A stretch of DNA of 64,000 bases, taken from assembly GCA_018333525.1 (NCBI GenBank), contig JAGXTF010000090.1, forward strand, positions 1-64,000, in the 5' to 3' direction. Positions within the stretch are counted from its first letter, which is position 1. Every line of letters starts with the position of its first letter. The notes under the pieces are model-generated. The model did no database searches, was not told the origin of the DNA, and saw only the letters and a list, made by a program, of their open reading frames with translations. The DNA is from Bacteroidota bacterium. Its GTDB lineage: Bacteria > Bacteroidota > Bacteroidia > NS11-12g > UBA955. This document shows positions 41,401 to 49,938 of this stretch, piece by piece. A program made the position numbers and the translations under genes.

Positions 41401-43753
41401 AGGGAATGATACATTGAAAATCACATCCCTTGCACTAAAAAATTCCATTGGATTTAATTTACCTGCCTTAAGTTTTCCGGTTCAAATAAAAGGAAATGAT
41501 TCGCTGGTATTGAATGTTACTTATTCGCCAAAAGGTACAGAGAAAGTTTGGGACTCTATAGAAATTAAAAGCAATGCGATGAACCTCACCGGAGGATATC
41601 AAATGGTTAGAGTTACTTGTCAGGGAATGGCTCCCGGAATTTCGGATACATTTAAATTGGATATAAAAAACAAACCAAATGTATTATTATTGGATACCAT
41701 CTGGATCAAAAATACCGGAAATTACAATCTGAATTTCCAATCCATTAAATGGATGCAGAGATCCAAATATATACTTTGGAGAGATTCATTGGCAAACATG
41801 AAGAATCCGCTTACTCCAGGGGATTCCATGCGCGTGGTATTCAGATATTTTACCGATACCATCGGTCTTCATCCTGCATATATCCAAATAAAATCCAACG
41901 CACCTGTAAATTATTCCTATTTGATATTGAATGCGGTTTCAAAAGCGGGATTATACACAGGTCCAATTTTATTTAAATTTCCTACCATTAAAGTTGGGGA
42001 TACAGCCGCTACTTTCCTTAAATGGAATAATATTGGTAACGATACACTGGTACTGGATTCAGTGAGATTAAATACAAGAATTCATTTTGTAAATGTGCTT
42101 CCGGTAAATGGGATAAAAATCCCGCCTTTTTCACAATATTCCCATCAATGTAAGTTTGTTCCGAAAAATGCGGGATTGCTTTTTGATGCGATTAGAATTT
42201 ATGGAAACAGTTACAAACCTGCAAAAAATGTGAGTCTGAGCGGATCAGCGATACAAGGTAAATTGACCGATTCCTTAACCCTTCAATACCAAAGCCAAAA
42301 GCCCGGGAATTCGGTTATTGACAGCATTTTGTTAAGCAATTCCGGCTCTGCAGGAGTAACCATCAACGCGTTTCATTCCCTTTCTGCCAGTGTAAATATT
42401 AAAACAAACCTCCCATTAAATCTGGCATCCGGGAAATCTGCATATATCACATTCGAATATGTGAATGTTCAATACGGAAATCAATCGTCGCTGGGTTATT
42501 TGCTTCACAATGGAAGCGGGGATTCGACCAAAATAAGATTTTTGGTCAAAGGTATTTCAGGTATAATTTCCCCAAAAGATACAGCTGTTAATTTGGTATC
42601 GTTGGTTGGGAAAACTTTGACTGCGGATATTCCGTTCAAAAATATTGGTAATGGAGATTTGGTATTGGATAGTTTGGTGTTGGAAGAAAAGAAAATAGAG
42701 TTCGATATTTCTTTAAATTCAACACCGAAAACCATTATTCCGGGTGGTATATTTTATGTCAATATTCAATTTAAACCTACAATTGCAAAAGATTATACGG
42801 ATACCGTTGCTTTATTTAGTGATGGTTTGATATTAAAAGCCCGGCTCGCTATTTCCGGCAAAGGTATTATGGGTGTTCTGGAATTGGATACCATACTTGA
42901 TTTTGGAAAATTAAAGAGATATGCAACCAGACAAAAAACACTGGTATTAAAAAATACGGGGAATGCCGATGTAATGATAGATTCTGTGCAGTTGAAAACA
43001 CCTTCTAATTATACTGTGGAATCCAAATTCTGGCCACAAATCATTGCAGCAGGGAATAATATAGACTTGGCAATTACATTAATAGCAGGCAACAGTTTAA
43101 CCCATATTCCAAACACTGATCTGTTTGTTTACGAACATGGAAAACCAAGCCCGCACAAGGTAAAACTTACATCGGAATTGATTTATCCAATCGGGCATTT
43201 CACCAGAAATTTGAAGTTTGGTAAAGTATTAACCGGAGACAGCGCAGCTGCCAACGCTACCATTCGAAATTCAGGTTCCGATACTTTGTTGGGCTCCGCT
43301 CCATTTTTTGCTGGAAGTTCCGGAGCTTTTCATTGGAAAACCAAAACAATGAATTATGTAATTTTACCAAATGATTCCTTGAATTTCCAGATAGTATTTC
43401 AACCTGTGGATACTTTAACATATTGGGATTCCGTGCTCACTTACTGGAACGCTGACGACAGCTTTTCCTGGTTGTACGTTGAAGGTTTAGGATATAAGAA
43501 ACTCCTCAGCGTAGCATCCAATAAAAAAGGATCTTCATTGTTGTTGTTTCCAAATTCAACTTCCGGATTGGTTTATCTGAAGAGCGATAAGCCGATATTG
43601 GATTTGTGGATTTTTGACAATTCAGGACGCATGATATTTCATACTTCAGAAGTAGATAATTCCCTCGATTTTACATCTTATCCTCCTGGAATTTATTACG
43701 TAAATGTGAAAACTTCTGAAGGTTCATATCATGTAAAAGTCTTGAGGGAATAA
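35453..43753 (+). CDS. Giant (2,766 aa) secreted T9SS cargo: IPT/TIG, FG-GAP/VCBS and ASH (choice-of-anchor D-like) modules
   Basis: Many D(L/I)(N/D)xDGxxD FG-GAP loops (DLNSDGLLDVVVRYG, DFNGDGRMDFD, DINGDRKLDLACI); ASH-like repeats; C-terminal LLLFPNSTSGLVYLK...YPPGIYYVNVKTSEGSYHVKVLRE. Start at ATG 35453. Confidence 0.88.
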   Translation: MNNLMPYLDPFFYSIRNKAHLFLILWLIHVLPQRLGAQQITGLSANYAGVGDTIRIKGHNFSKSVNYYVLLGTAKQNVIKTDTNYLEIRIQSGFAYSPVSVVDSSNKKSLHCGLFLVPKSRVPYDTAFTGRSFTNPRTAFYMSSFTRAAELNNDGLMDMISGSGSDLNIWFNTGNPDSAFDINQFNRISINKKKSILDLFVYDFDLDGRSDLFIEVDSFIYVYKGIKNGIFTKYQVQDTIRYRSAGASRFNLSDPNNDGKPDIFLSNIATDGIQYFQNISNTSRINFSDPTEIKLRAKRKYYAGQMLDLNSDGLLDVVVRYGNDSLYWYNGKYSSGSYSFTARDSAYIPGVGLQFLMDMDRDGNPDFVYSKAGSMNQDSIAVIFDLTGPASRFSSRKTQVSYLGTILPHYGIGDICNSGKPAFSGGGTKEMVYSDTGKSLKYFSKNLGILPSGYYLSDQYLIDYNNDGLLDMLYYQGGYGIFRKGIRQIPNVYPNKILLISDSSQNQIYDTVRITNKSDLNLQIDSIYNPSSVFLTRFDGSKLKTPFSLSKDSNLLVRVVYNTMNPDVKGDISFKINGYGPYKLLQIATSHISKRMIINSANKYYCNRGDTIIIRGANFRNGGKNCVVKWNEIVTFPFSGSDSVLYVKVPGTFGQCNVTITDTLRNIMCSAPFTVYLGFSGKKTQWYNGNEFKLAKMRGGNTIPNKTYFLKSPEFGTPDFLFVHQMSMDTVAAVHVRNGLLGDTGELYVEYVKNKFGAKYQKFQGMDMNYDGRMDLVYGDFMASLNRSKTYNRFLTGANDTFKYAKYPGSDFVAADLDGDGFPEFASHSENLPALVIFHTGDPMKPGLNNFHYEVASDSINYTKPAFVFVNILGDAKPELICIANDKLKVFPNNSRLGKVMFGAPTSFKKSVGGFKLGDYNADGRMDIYFINQDSFIHIWVNNSTGTPSFNQKKIKLNTIFHYAEMGDFNGDGRMDFDANSNYGSQGYMLIQSASSADSFYYIKHNLNGWPSGITDINDDGYPDLYRAGTNFYTNNCCRVYLGNKWPQLLYADSLGKIISDTFSIVNKGNFETEIDTIRVPNWLSLKSFSGQNVSFPFILKKDSVRVFRISHTLNQIYRSGNVEISVKTCNYVRKLLVEAMYKKNITLDSLSVNRVRPGDTVSLYGRNIDTGRNHLVLMNGFYCKVVFRAQNHLKFVVPFGAITDYVEVMDTLTKTVAFGPNLLNVIAINNTGTLKREFFGAEYKLKDPSPYKLFLGTIDLNNDGNPDLRGIASGTTYTNSSVLSKNIKPGINPVFETRGGGEFWGNAGTQDMPHQFRDLNADGYIDASFYVNPFHGSYPKPIAYIRTELGPPYSPSSSFFGSGHQGEVNNNVQSITVQDLNKDGLADMLWGKPTDSMLASTYSPFYFGNRKTSKYGEAFKFYGNKVGTVSNMAYRFADFNGDGRVDIVAVRKMIVPKERRYTFFRNNASPAKFQFDSAFAISCNDSLEMFPIVNDFNDDGKQDIMFLSGRYKQGVVYINNSSGDTFRFQKKTVKINRNISLQYGFVIADINGDRKLDLACIKTNLINKIKDTIMIFENTSDTGYSFNNLIEMEMSKTPRAIGYGDVDADGTPDLFVTFTNGDYSIFRGSKMQFYSNPDSIVLNNIRSYVYYTKTVNLISNGLDSLVLDSMKIPYELKCYNLTAFKKGAPDSLLHFPIKMKPKDTIQIRVAYQTIRNVNVDSAIYVHIHNMSQPYRIPFITNGKLMYKLTWNPDKFEFKNTGLNSEVTAKWKIWNKGVANAIVSKVVYTGNTQFKVDTVLNRTLKPGDSISLNVKYKTTTTDSHSGYFVVTIKDTSLLVKIPLKGNGVGGAIKYRDTLDFKNKTIGFTYYDSLYLWNKGNDTLRFSSWRYTGSPYYVVQDSAVLKNLKLPPGQKQKLRFAFKPLALADQWSYVILKHNGYPDSTIIWLKGKGMAKYMASDTFLNLGNVLYNTLGSKKLRIYNKGNDTLKITSLALKNSIGFNLPALSFPVQIKGNDSLVLNVTYSPKGTEKVWDSIEIKSNAMNLTGGYQMVRVTCQGMAPGISDTFKLDIKNKPNVLLLDTIWIKNTGNYNLNFQSIKWMQRSKYILWRDSLANMKNPLTPGDSMRVVFRYFTDTIGLHPAYIQIKSNAPVNYSYLILNAVSKAGLYTGPILFKFPTIKVGDTAATFLKWNNIGNDTLVLDSVRLNTRIHFVNVLPVNGIKIPPFSQYSHQCKFVPKNAGLLFDAIRIYGNSYKPAKNVSLSGSAIQGKLTDSLTLQYQSQKPGNSVIDSILLSNSGSAGVTINAFHSLSASVNIKTNLPLNLASGKSAYITFEYVNVQYGNQSSLGYLLHNGSGDSTKIRFLVKGISGIISPKDTAVNLVSLVGKTLTADIPFKNIGNGDLVLDSLVLEEKKIEFDISLNSTPKTIIPGGIFYVNIQFKPTIAKDYTDTVALFSDGLILKARLAISGKGIMGVLELDTILDFGKLKRYATRQKTLVLKNTGNADVMIDSVQLKTPSNYTVESKFWPQIIAAGNNIDLAITLIAGNSLTHIPNTDLFVYEHGKPSPHKVKLTSELIYPIGHFTRNLKFGKVLTGDSAAANATIRNSGSDTLLGSAPFFAGSSGAFHWKTKTMNYVILPNDSLNFQIVFQPVDTLTYWDSVLTYWNADDSFSWLYVEGLGYKKLLSVASNKKGSSLLLFPNSTSGLVYLKSDKPILDLWIFDNSGRMIFHTSEVDNSLDFTSYPPGIYYVNVKTSEGSYHVKVLRE
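40679..43500 (+). repeat. Nine tandem ~104-aa ASH-like domains within the giant protein
   Basis: Recurring pattern F..(T)(x)GD...L.(I/L)(K/R)N.G..(D/N)L.(L/I)DS...P.......L.PG.......F.P........D.(I/V)...SN......(I/V).L.G.G; nine units counted by eye. Confidence 0.7.
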
Positions 43754-43882
43754 ACAGTTTTTGTCTATTTTTCGTCATACAACGATTACTGACATTTACC
43801 TGATTCACGTTTTGGCGTATAAACGTTCTATATAAGAAAGGCAGCTTTGGGCTGCGATGTAAAACGTTTAAAATTAAATACC

Positions 43883-44107
43883 ATGTACGCAATTGTTTTC
43901 TTCATTGTTTATCTCATCACCTGTACTTTAGGTGCCATTGTAACACAGTTTACCGGCGATTCCGGCAGAAGTTTCCGGGAAGCCATTTTAGTTTGGTGGT
44001 TTTTCCCTTTGGTGTTTTTCTATTTTTTCTCCGCACTTATTTTTGAAGGACCGAAAGAATTGGTTCACAGCATGCGCGAATTCAGGAATGAAATGTTGAA
44101 TACCTGA
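43883..44107 (+). CDS. Small membrane protein (about 74 aa)
   Basis: MYAIVFFIVYLITCTLGAIVTQFTGDSGRSFREAILVWWFFPLVFFYFFSALIFEGPKEL; ATG at 43883. Confidence 0.55.
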   Translation: MYAIVFFIVYLITCTLGAIVTQFTGDSGRSFREAILVWWFFPLVFFYFFSALIFEGPKELVHSMREFRNEMLNT

Positions 44108-44136
44108 TATGGAAAACAGGTTTGTAAAATTGAACC

Positions 44137-47100
44137 TTATTCAGTTATTGGGTTCGTAGACCATATAATTTTTCTTTGATTGAGGTTGTACACCGCCATC
44201 TCCGGGCCATTATATAAAAATACGAGTTCATCGGATAACTCATAGTTTTTCCAATCTCCGGGAATAGGACTTCCATCTCCAAAGTAAAATTTCAGATTTT
44301 CGGATTGCTCAATGCTGAATAAATCAAAGGGCAGCTTCTGAACCGAGGAATAAACCGGTGGGAGCATCCACATGCCTTTTTTGGAGATAATCCCGGATTT
44401 GCCCTTTAAATTGCGAACAAGGATATATTCACTATCCGCATAAGTTATAGTTTGCAATATTGGTAATGCAGATTTGCTGCCATCCATAAAATTCAGGCTG
44501 AATGCATCCCCGGATTTTACAGGTACAAAACCCATCTGGTGCAAGCTTAAATGTTCTTTTCTGCTCACTTCACCACCCTTCCATAATACTGGTTGTATAT
44601 CAGTTTCTGAATGGGATATTTCTTTCTGTATGGCAGAGAATGCCAAACGGTTAGAATGCAGTTCCCGGGCCATATATTTGTGTTCCTTTATGTCGCGGAT
44701 ATCCGTTGTAGATTCCAATTTTGTCAGCCGCCCATTTCTCAAATCCATCATCACAGATTCGCCCTTCATTTTTAAAACTGCATATGGAAATATTTTTTCA
44801 GGTTGTTCCTGCAAATAAGAAATTACGGTTTTCCCACTTCTGTCGGCAATGAAATAATCTTTCATTTTTTGATATAAAAAATACCCGGGTGACAATTCTT
44901 CAATTGCAAAAAACTTGTCTCCCGGTAACGGAATTTTTACTCCGTCCAATCCAATAAATACTGCATGTTCATTCTGCTGCTGAATAAAGGAAGAGTAGAA
45001 AACAGGCCCGCAATTTCCACCTAAAGTTGGGGCTTTTATCCAGGAAATGGAGGTGTCAATTATTCCCCATTTTCCATTTGCTTTGGCGATAGTTCTGGTA
45101 GAATTAAATGGGAAGACCGATTCGAATTTTTTATCTGCAACAGGTAATAAATTGCCGTCCGTTGGAATCCAGAATTTCTTTTCTTTAATAAAAGTTCTGT
45201 TGAAATGTATAGGTAAAACCCTTCCATGTATGATTACTGCATCGTCAGGTCTGGGGGATTGCAACAAATACATTTTATTATTCGCCTGAATTTGAATGTG
45301 ATCTCCAAATTTTCGCGCTGTTTCGCACCTGGCTGTTTTATTTAAACTTGCATCGGGATGGAAAAGAAAAGTTCCGGTGGTTTTGTTCAAACATAAATAT
45401 AATGGGGTATTGCCCGTTGTGGTAATTTGTTGAATACTTTGGAAATTTCCGGGGAATACCATTTTACCCAAAGTATCTGTAACAAAGGCCCAAACCCCGG
45501 ATCCTACGCTTTGTCCCAAATAGAATTCCGAAAGATAGGATGCACCTTTTCCGTCCAGTCCTTCTATGGGCATTACATTGCCTGACGCATTCAAAATATA
45601 CCACGCACCACTGATGCTCCCACGGTATTTGTTAGAAATACCTTCAAATAGATTATAATCTTCGCGGTTGTTGGACCAGTTTCCCAAAACAGCCCGCCTG
45701 GCACCGGATTTAAATGCTGTGATATAGTCGAATTCCTCCGTTAGTCTGAAGCTGTCTCTCTGAACCAGACAGTATTTTCCATTGGATTTAATCACCCGGA
45801 TAGTAGCGAAATTATTGCGTAAATCATTCCCCGAAATATAATCCAATGCACTGTCCAAAACAGAATAATCGCTATGCCTGAGCAGGTAAAATTGTTGTAT
45901 TTCCCTGTATGAAATCTTTCCCGATTTATTTGGTTTCAGCGGAATTAAGGTTTTTTTCATCACCGCAGAAAAACTGGATGTGGTAATAGCGACGCTGTCA
46001 AAATAGGCAGGAACCATGGTGTCTTGAACAAATCCCAGACTATCCAGAGAAAGCAACATCACTTTTTTTCCTTGTTTATTTTCAGTATACCTCCATTGTA
46101 AAGATCCGGCTCTGATGTTTCTCCTGTTCGTTGTATTTCTTACAGAAGTTGCATCCCAGGGGTTGTTACGCTGGCTTACTGCTTTAGAAACCACACCGGA
46201 AAAAGACATTTTATTCACCAAAGAATTATTTTCAATATCATAAACATCCAGGGTATTTCCGTTGTAAGCTTTTAAATAATCTGCACCCATAATAAAATGG
46301 GTATATTGAAAAGGAGTTTCTATTTGGTTGTAAGTCAGGTTGTACACTCCGAAAAGGGCAGCTGGCTTTTTCAGTTGTAAAAAACGCTCTTCCAGTAAAG
46401 AAATCGACTCATATTCCATGGGTATTTTCAACTGCATACTACTGTCGAGATATCCGTATCGCCCTTCCATATTTTGAACCACCATTCCATTTCCGATACC
46501 ATTTACAGATTTGTATTTAGGCATATTTACGGAATCCATATTTCTGGAATATAAAATGGAATATTTTTCATAATCAAAAATTAAATATTCCGGATTCGGG
46601 GATTCCCGCACAAAATTGGGTGTCATGGCGAGGAAGTTATTCTGTTGTAAATCGTAAATGCGATCTTTTCCTTTTCCAAAAACGTACAAAAAATTTTCTC
46701 CCAACATCCGGAATTGATACCCTTTTGGAAATTTAAAGTAGGTGTTACCGGTTGAATCCATCATGCGCCCGACACCACTTTTGTAATACCCGATGAAGTT
46801 GGAAGATCCAAAACCAGCGGGACTTACAGATACAAATGAATCAGATGCAATTGGGTTGCCGAATCGGTTATAAATTTGAATACCGGATTTGTTTCTGGTA
46901 TAGAAATATTGAGAATTACAATAGAAAACAGGTACCAATTTTAGACGAATGATACTGTTTCCATCTCTGTTCATCAAACCATTTTCACCATTAACATTGA
47001 ATTCAAAAATATTGGGGATTTGTGATTTTCTGATATAATCAAAGGCCCTATTGGTAATGGTTTTTCCTGCCGGGTCAGAAAGAAAAAATTTGCCATTCTT

Positions 47101-47412
47101 AATCATGGCATAGCGGTCATCATTGAGTTTTTTAAATTCTGTAACCCCATCAGGCCAGATGGCTTTTTTTTCATTTTCCCGATAAAAAGTAATGCGATTT
47201 CCATCCCATAATTTAATACAAGTGGCATAATTCTCATCATAACCCTTGGAGAATTGCAGATACTTGCATGGCTCTATTTGTTTGCCATTTTCATCAATCA
47301 AACCCCATAAACTTTCCTTGCGAACCGGATATAAATTTTTGGCATTGGTCTGGCCGCTTAGCATTTCGCATAAAAGAAAAACAAATAAAAAAGCAAAACT
47401 CCTGACCATCAT
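44137..47412 (-). CDS. Secreted WG-repeat protein, 1,091 aa
   Basis: Signal peptide; WG-repeat units: LYPVRKESLWGLIDENGKQIEPCKY, VNGENGLMNRDGNSII, ANGKWGIIDTS, LKGKSGIISKKGMWMLPPVYSSV. Confidence 0.8.
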   Translation of the reverse strand: MMVRSFAFLFVFLLCEMLSGQTNAKNLYPVRKESLWGLIDENGKQIEPCKYLQFSKGYDENYATCIKLWDGNRITFYRENEKKAIWPDGVTEFKKLNDDRYAMIKNGKFFLSDPAGKTITNRAFDYIRKSQIPNIFEFNVNGENGLMNRDGNSIIRLKLVPVFYCNSQYFYTRNKSGIQIYNRFGNPIASDSFVSVSPAGFGSSNFIGYYKSGVGRMMDSTGNTYFKFPKGYQFRMLGENFLYVFGKGKDRIYDLQQNNFLAMTPNFVRESPNPEYLIFDYEKYSILYSRNMDSVNMPKYKSVNGIGNGMVVQNMEGRYGYLDSSMQLKIPMEYESISLLEERFLQLKKPAALFGVYNLTYNQIETPFQYTHFIMGADYLKAYNGNTLDVYDIENNSLVNKMSFSGVVSKAVSQRNNPWDATSVRNTTNRRNIRAGSLQWRYTENKQGKKVMLLSLDSLGFVQDTMVPAYFDSVAITTSSFSAVMKKTLIPLKPNKSGKISYREIQQFYLLRHSDYSVLDSALDYISGNDLRNNFATIRVIKSNGKYCLVQRDSFRLTEEFDYITAFKSGARRAVLGNWSNNREDYNLFEGISNKYRGSISGAWYILNASGNVMPIEGLDGKGASYLSEFYLGQSVGSGVWAFVTDTLGKMVFPGNFQSIQQITTTGNTPLYLCLNKTTGTFLFHPDASLNKTARCETARKFGDHIQIQANNKMYLLQSPRPDDAVIIHGRVLPIHFNRTFIKEKKFWIPTDGNLLPVADKKFESVFPFNSTRTIAKANGKWGIIDTSISWIKAPTLGGNCGPVFYSSFIQQQNEHAVFIGLDGVKIPLPGDKFFAIEELSPGYFLYQKMKDYFIADRSGKTVISYLQEQPEKIFPYAVLKMKGESVMMDLRNGRLTKLESTTDIRDIKEHKYMARELHSNRLAFSAIQKEISHSETDIQPVLWKGGEVSRKEHLSLHQMGFVPVKSGDAFSLNFMDGSKSALPILQTITYADSEYILVRNLKGKSGIISKKGMWMLPPVYSSVQKLPFDLFSIEQSENLKFYFGDGSPIPGDWKNYELSDELVFLYNGPEMAVYNLNQRKIIWSTNPITE

Positions 47413-47436
47413 TTGAAATAAAAGGCTGACAGCTGG

Positions 47437-48771
47437 TTATAATTTTCCCAATTCGGAATCGAGATTGCCACTTATTTTTTGGAAAATCAATTTTATTTTT
47501 CCGCCTTTACTTTGCCTCATCTCTTTTATGGATTCAGCGCTGGCCTTTGCCAGGACTCCACTTGCAGTTACAGTAATAATTCCATCAATAATGGCAGGTT
47601 TAATTTTCATATTCTGCAAATTGGTGTATTGCATCACATTTTTTTTCTTTTCTGTTACCACATACAAGCTTTGGTTTTGACCCAACGGTTTGTGTTCCAG
47701 CATGGCTTGTGGAATAAAATCTTTGGCAGATGGATCTCCGTAAAACCTGTCGCAATTGTAAATTCCCATTTTGGTAACCGAAAATTTATTGTAGAGTTTT
47801 TCGCTCTCCTTTTCTGCAGCTGCTACTTCTTCCTTGTTTTTTCTACGGGCTTCCACCTTGGAAATCATCTTTTGAAATTTTGCACGTGCATTTTTTAAAT
47901 CATTACCGGATAATGCAGGTGTAACAACGGTGGTAAATGTTCCTCCTGCAGTTTGAATCTCCAGATCGTAATTAAAATTGGTACCACTTGATTTTTTCAA
48001 TTTCGTATTGGTCCATTCCTGATCGAACACCCATTTGTTTTTTTCCGGATCCTGAGAGGGATTGCTGCCAGCAAATTGCCACATAATGCTGTTATAATCT
48101 GTAAGCTCCGGATATTCAATGGCGTCAAATTCCAGATCTAAAACCATTTTTTGAGGATTATACGCAACCGGCACAGCAATTTTATTGGAATTCGAGTTGG
48201 AATTACCATCCCGGAGGTTCATCGATTCGGCTTTTTCCCCGATATTCTCTGCTGTTGCCAATGTATCCCGTTGCGCTATAGATTCCCATTGACCTTTTGT
48301 TTCATTAAAGAACCAGAGTTGAAAAGATTTATCGGCATCACTGCTCGGTTGATACACTTCAATACTTTTTCCACTCACAGGTTGTAATACATTGGCGCCA
48401 TCGCTTGCCTGTATCTGAAACATACCATCACTTATAAATTGTCCCGTTTCTCCCTGATTATTCGCCTGCATGGGAATTCCACTTGCAATAATTTCCCTGG
48501 ATCCGCGATAGGTTGTAAAATGCAATTTTGCATTTACGCTTTCTCCTTTGTTGTTTACAAATGCACCTTCGGGCACCAAAATTTTACTTCCATCTTTACT
48601 GGTAAAAATGCCTCCCTTGCTGCTTACTTCAAATTCTTCAGATTTTGGCGCCTGTGCCGCCAGACGTTTATCGATTTGATATTTGGCAATTCCTTTGTTT
48701 TCTGCTTTTTCGGCAGAGTTACAGGCGATAAAACAACAAGTTGTTAAAAATAATATGTATGTGTATTTCAT
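47437..48771 (-). CDS. Conserved hypothetical lipoprotein, 444 aa
   Basis: Lipobox MKYTYILFLTTCCFIACNS; ORF track begins upstream at 48819 but the lipoprotein start is at 48771. Confidence 0.7.
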   Translation of the reverse strand: MKYTYILFLTTCCFIACNSAEKAENKGIAKYQIDKRLAAQAPKSEEFEVSSKGGIFTSKDGSKILVPEGAFVNNKGESVNAKLHFTTYRGSREIIASGIPMQANNQGETGQFISDGMFQIQASDGANVLQPVSGKSIEVYQPSSDADKSFQLWFFNETKGQWESIAQRDTLATAENIGEKAESMNLRDGNSNSNSNKIAVPVAYNPQKMVLDLEFDAIEYPELTDYNSIMWQFAGSNPSQDPEKNKWVFDQEWTNTKLKKSSGTNFNYDLEIQTAGGTFTTVVTPALSGNDLKNARAKFQKMISKVEARRKNKEEVAAAEKESEKLYNKFSVTKMGIYNCDRFYGDPSAKDFIPQAMLEHKPLGQNQSLYVVTEKKKNVMQYTNLQNMKIKPAIIDGIITVTASGVLAKASAESIKEMRQSKGGKIKLIFQKISGNLDSELGKL

Positions 48772-48817
48772 GGCTTTGGATATCAAACGTATGAGTTCCC
48801 AAAAAATTACAGGGAAC

Positions 48818-48851
48818 AAAAAAAAGCCCGGAAATTTCCGGGCTTTTTTTT
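48818..48851 (-). terminator. Rho-independent terminator downstream of gap (perfect palindrome flanked by A and T runs)
   Basis: aaaaaaa AGCCCGGAAATTTCCGGGCT ttttttt: 20-bp perfect palindrome at 48825-48844 with U-tracts on both strands. Confidence 0.88.
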
Positions 48852-48862
48852 GTTAATTTCAA

Positions 48863-49864
48863 TTATTTGATCAAACCTGCGAAGTGTTTGACAGTTCTCA
48901 CCAGTTGGCTCACGTAACTCATTTCATTGTCGTACCAGCTCACAACCTTTACCAGTTGAGTATCTCCCGCAGTTACTACTTTGGTTTGTGTGGCATCAAA
49001 CAAAGATCCGAAATGCATACCGATAATGTCTGAGCTCACAATTTCATCTTCTGTATAGCCAAAACTTTCATTGGTTGCTGCCTTCATGGCTGCGTTGATT
49101 TCTTCAGTAGTGGTTTTCTTTCCCAGAACTACGGTGAGTTCAGTTAAAGAACCGGTGATAGTTGGAACACGTTGTGCGCCTCCATCCAATTTGCCTTTCA
49201 ATTCAGGCAATACCAAACCAATTGCTTTGGCAGCACCGGTGCTGTTTGGAATAATATTTTGCGCCGCAGCTCTTGCTCTTCTCAAATCACCCTTTGGGTG
49301 TGGAGCATCAAGCGTGTTCTGATCATTGGTATACGCGTGAATGGTGGTCATGCTTCCCGCCAGAATTCCATATGTATCCTGCAGCACTTTTGCCATAGGA
49401 GCGAGGCAGTTTGTAGTGCAGCTTGCGCAACTGATAATGGTTTCACTGCCATCCAAAATTTGATGGTTCACATTGAAAACCACTGTTTTTAAATCTCCGG
49501 TAGCTGGGGCGGATATTACCACACGTTTTGCTCCGGCGGTAATGTGGGCCGCTGCCTTGTCCTTATCAGTGAAAAATCCGGTGCTCTCTATTACCACATC
49601 TACGTCGTGGCTTCCCCAGGGAATTTGGGCAGGGTCTTTCTGCGCATAAATTTTAACTTCTCGTCCGTTTACTATTATAGAATTCTCGGTCGCTGTAACT
49701 TCAGCATGAAACCTGCCCTGAGCGCTGTCGTATTTTAATAAATGGGCAAGAACTGCCGGGCTCGTTAAGTCGTTTATCGCGACAACATCGATACCTTCCA
49801 TGTGGTGGATCTGGCGGAAAACCAGACGGCCAATTCGGCCAAATCCGTTAATTGCTACTTTCAT
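48863..49864 (-). CDS. gapA: Glyceraldehyde-3-phosphate dehydrogenase
   Basis: [18 protein letters not shown]...[17 protein letters not shown]...[39 protein letters not shown]...[16 protein letters not shown]. Confidence 0.98.
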   Translation of the reverse strand: MKVAINGFGRIGRLVFRQIHHMEGIDVVAINDLTSPAVLAHLLKYDSAQGRFHAEVTATENSIIVNGREVKIYAQKDPAQIPWGSHDVDVVIESTGFFTDKDKAAAHITAGAKRVVISAPATGDLKTVVFNVNHQILDGSETIISCASCTTNCLAPMAKVLQDTYGILAGSMTTIHAYTNDQNTLDAPHPKGDLRRARAAAQNIIPNSTGAAKAIGLVLPELKGKLDGGAQRVPTITGSLTELTVVLGKKTTTEEINAAMKAATNESFGYTEDEIVSSDIIGMHFGSLFDATQTKVVTAGDTQLVKVVSWYDNEMSYVSQLVRTVKHFAGLIK

Positions 49865-49896
49865 TGTTGATGTTTAAGAGGTTCTTAAATTGGCCG

Positions 49897-49927
49897 CAAA
49901 AGTACAAAATTTGTTGGGGGTGTACAA
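49897..49927 (-). promoter_or_regulatory. Predicted gapA promoter TTG-N20-TACTTTTG
   Basis: Minus strand: TTG 49927-49925, TACTTTTG 49904-49897; ATG at 49864. Confidence 0.6.
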
Positions 49928-49938
49928 CCCAACCTCCC

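Noticed and set aside
43754-43882. AAACGTT repeats and GCAGC-TTTGG-GCTGC mini-hairpin upstream of the 74-aa gene
   Set aside because: 5-bp stem and 7-nt repeats are too short to claim; no U-tract for a terminator.
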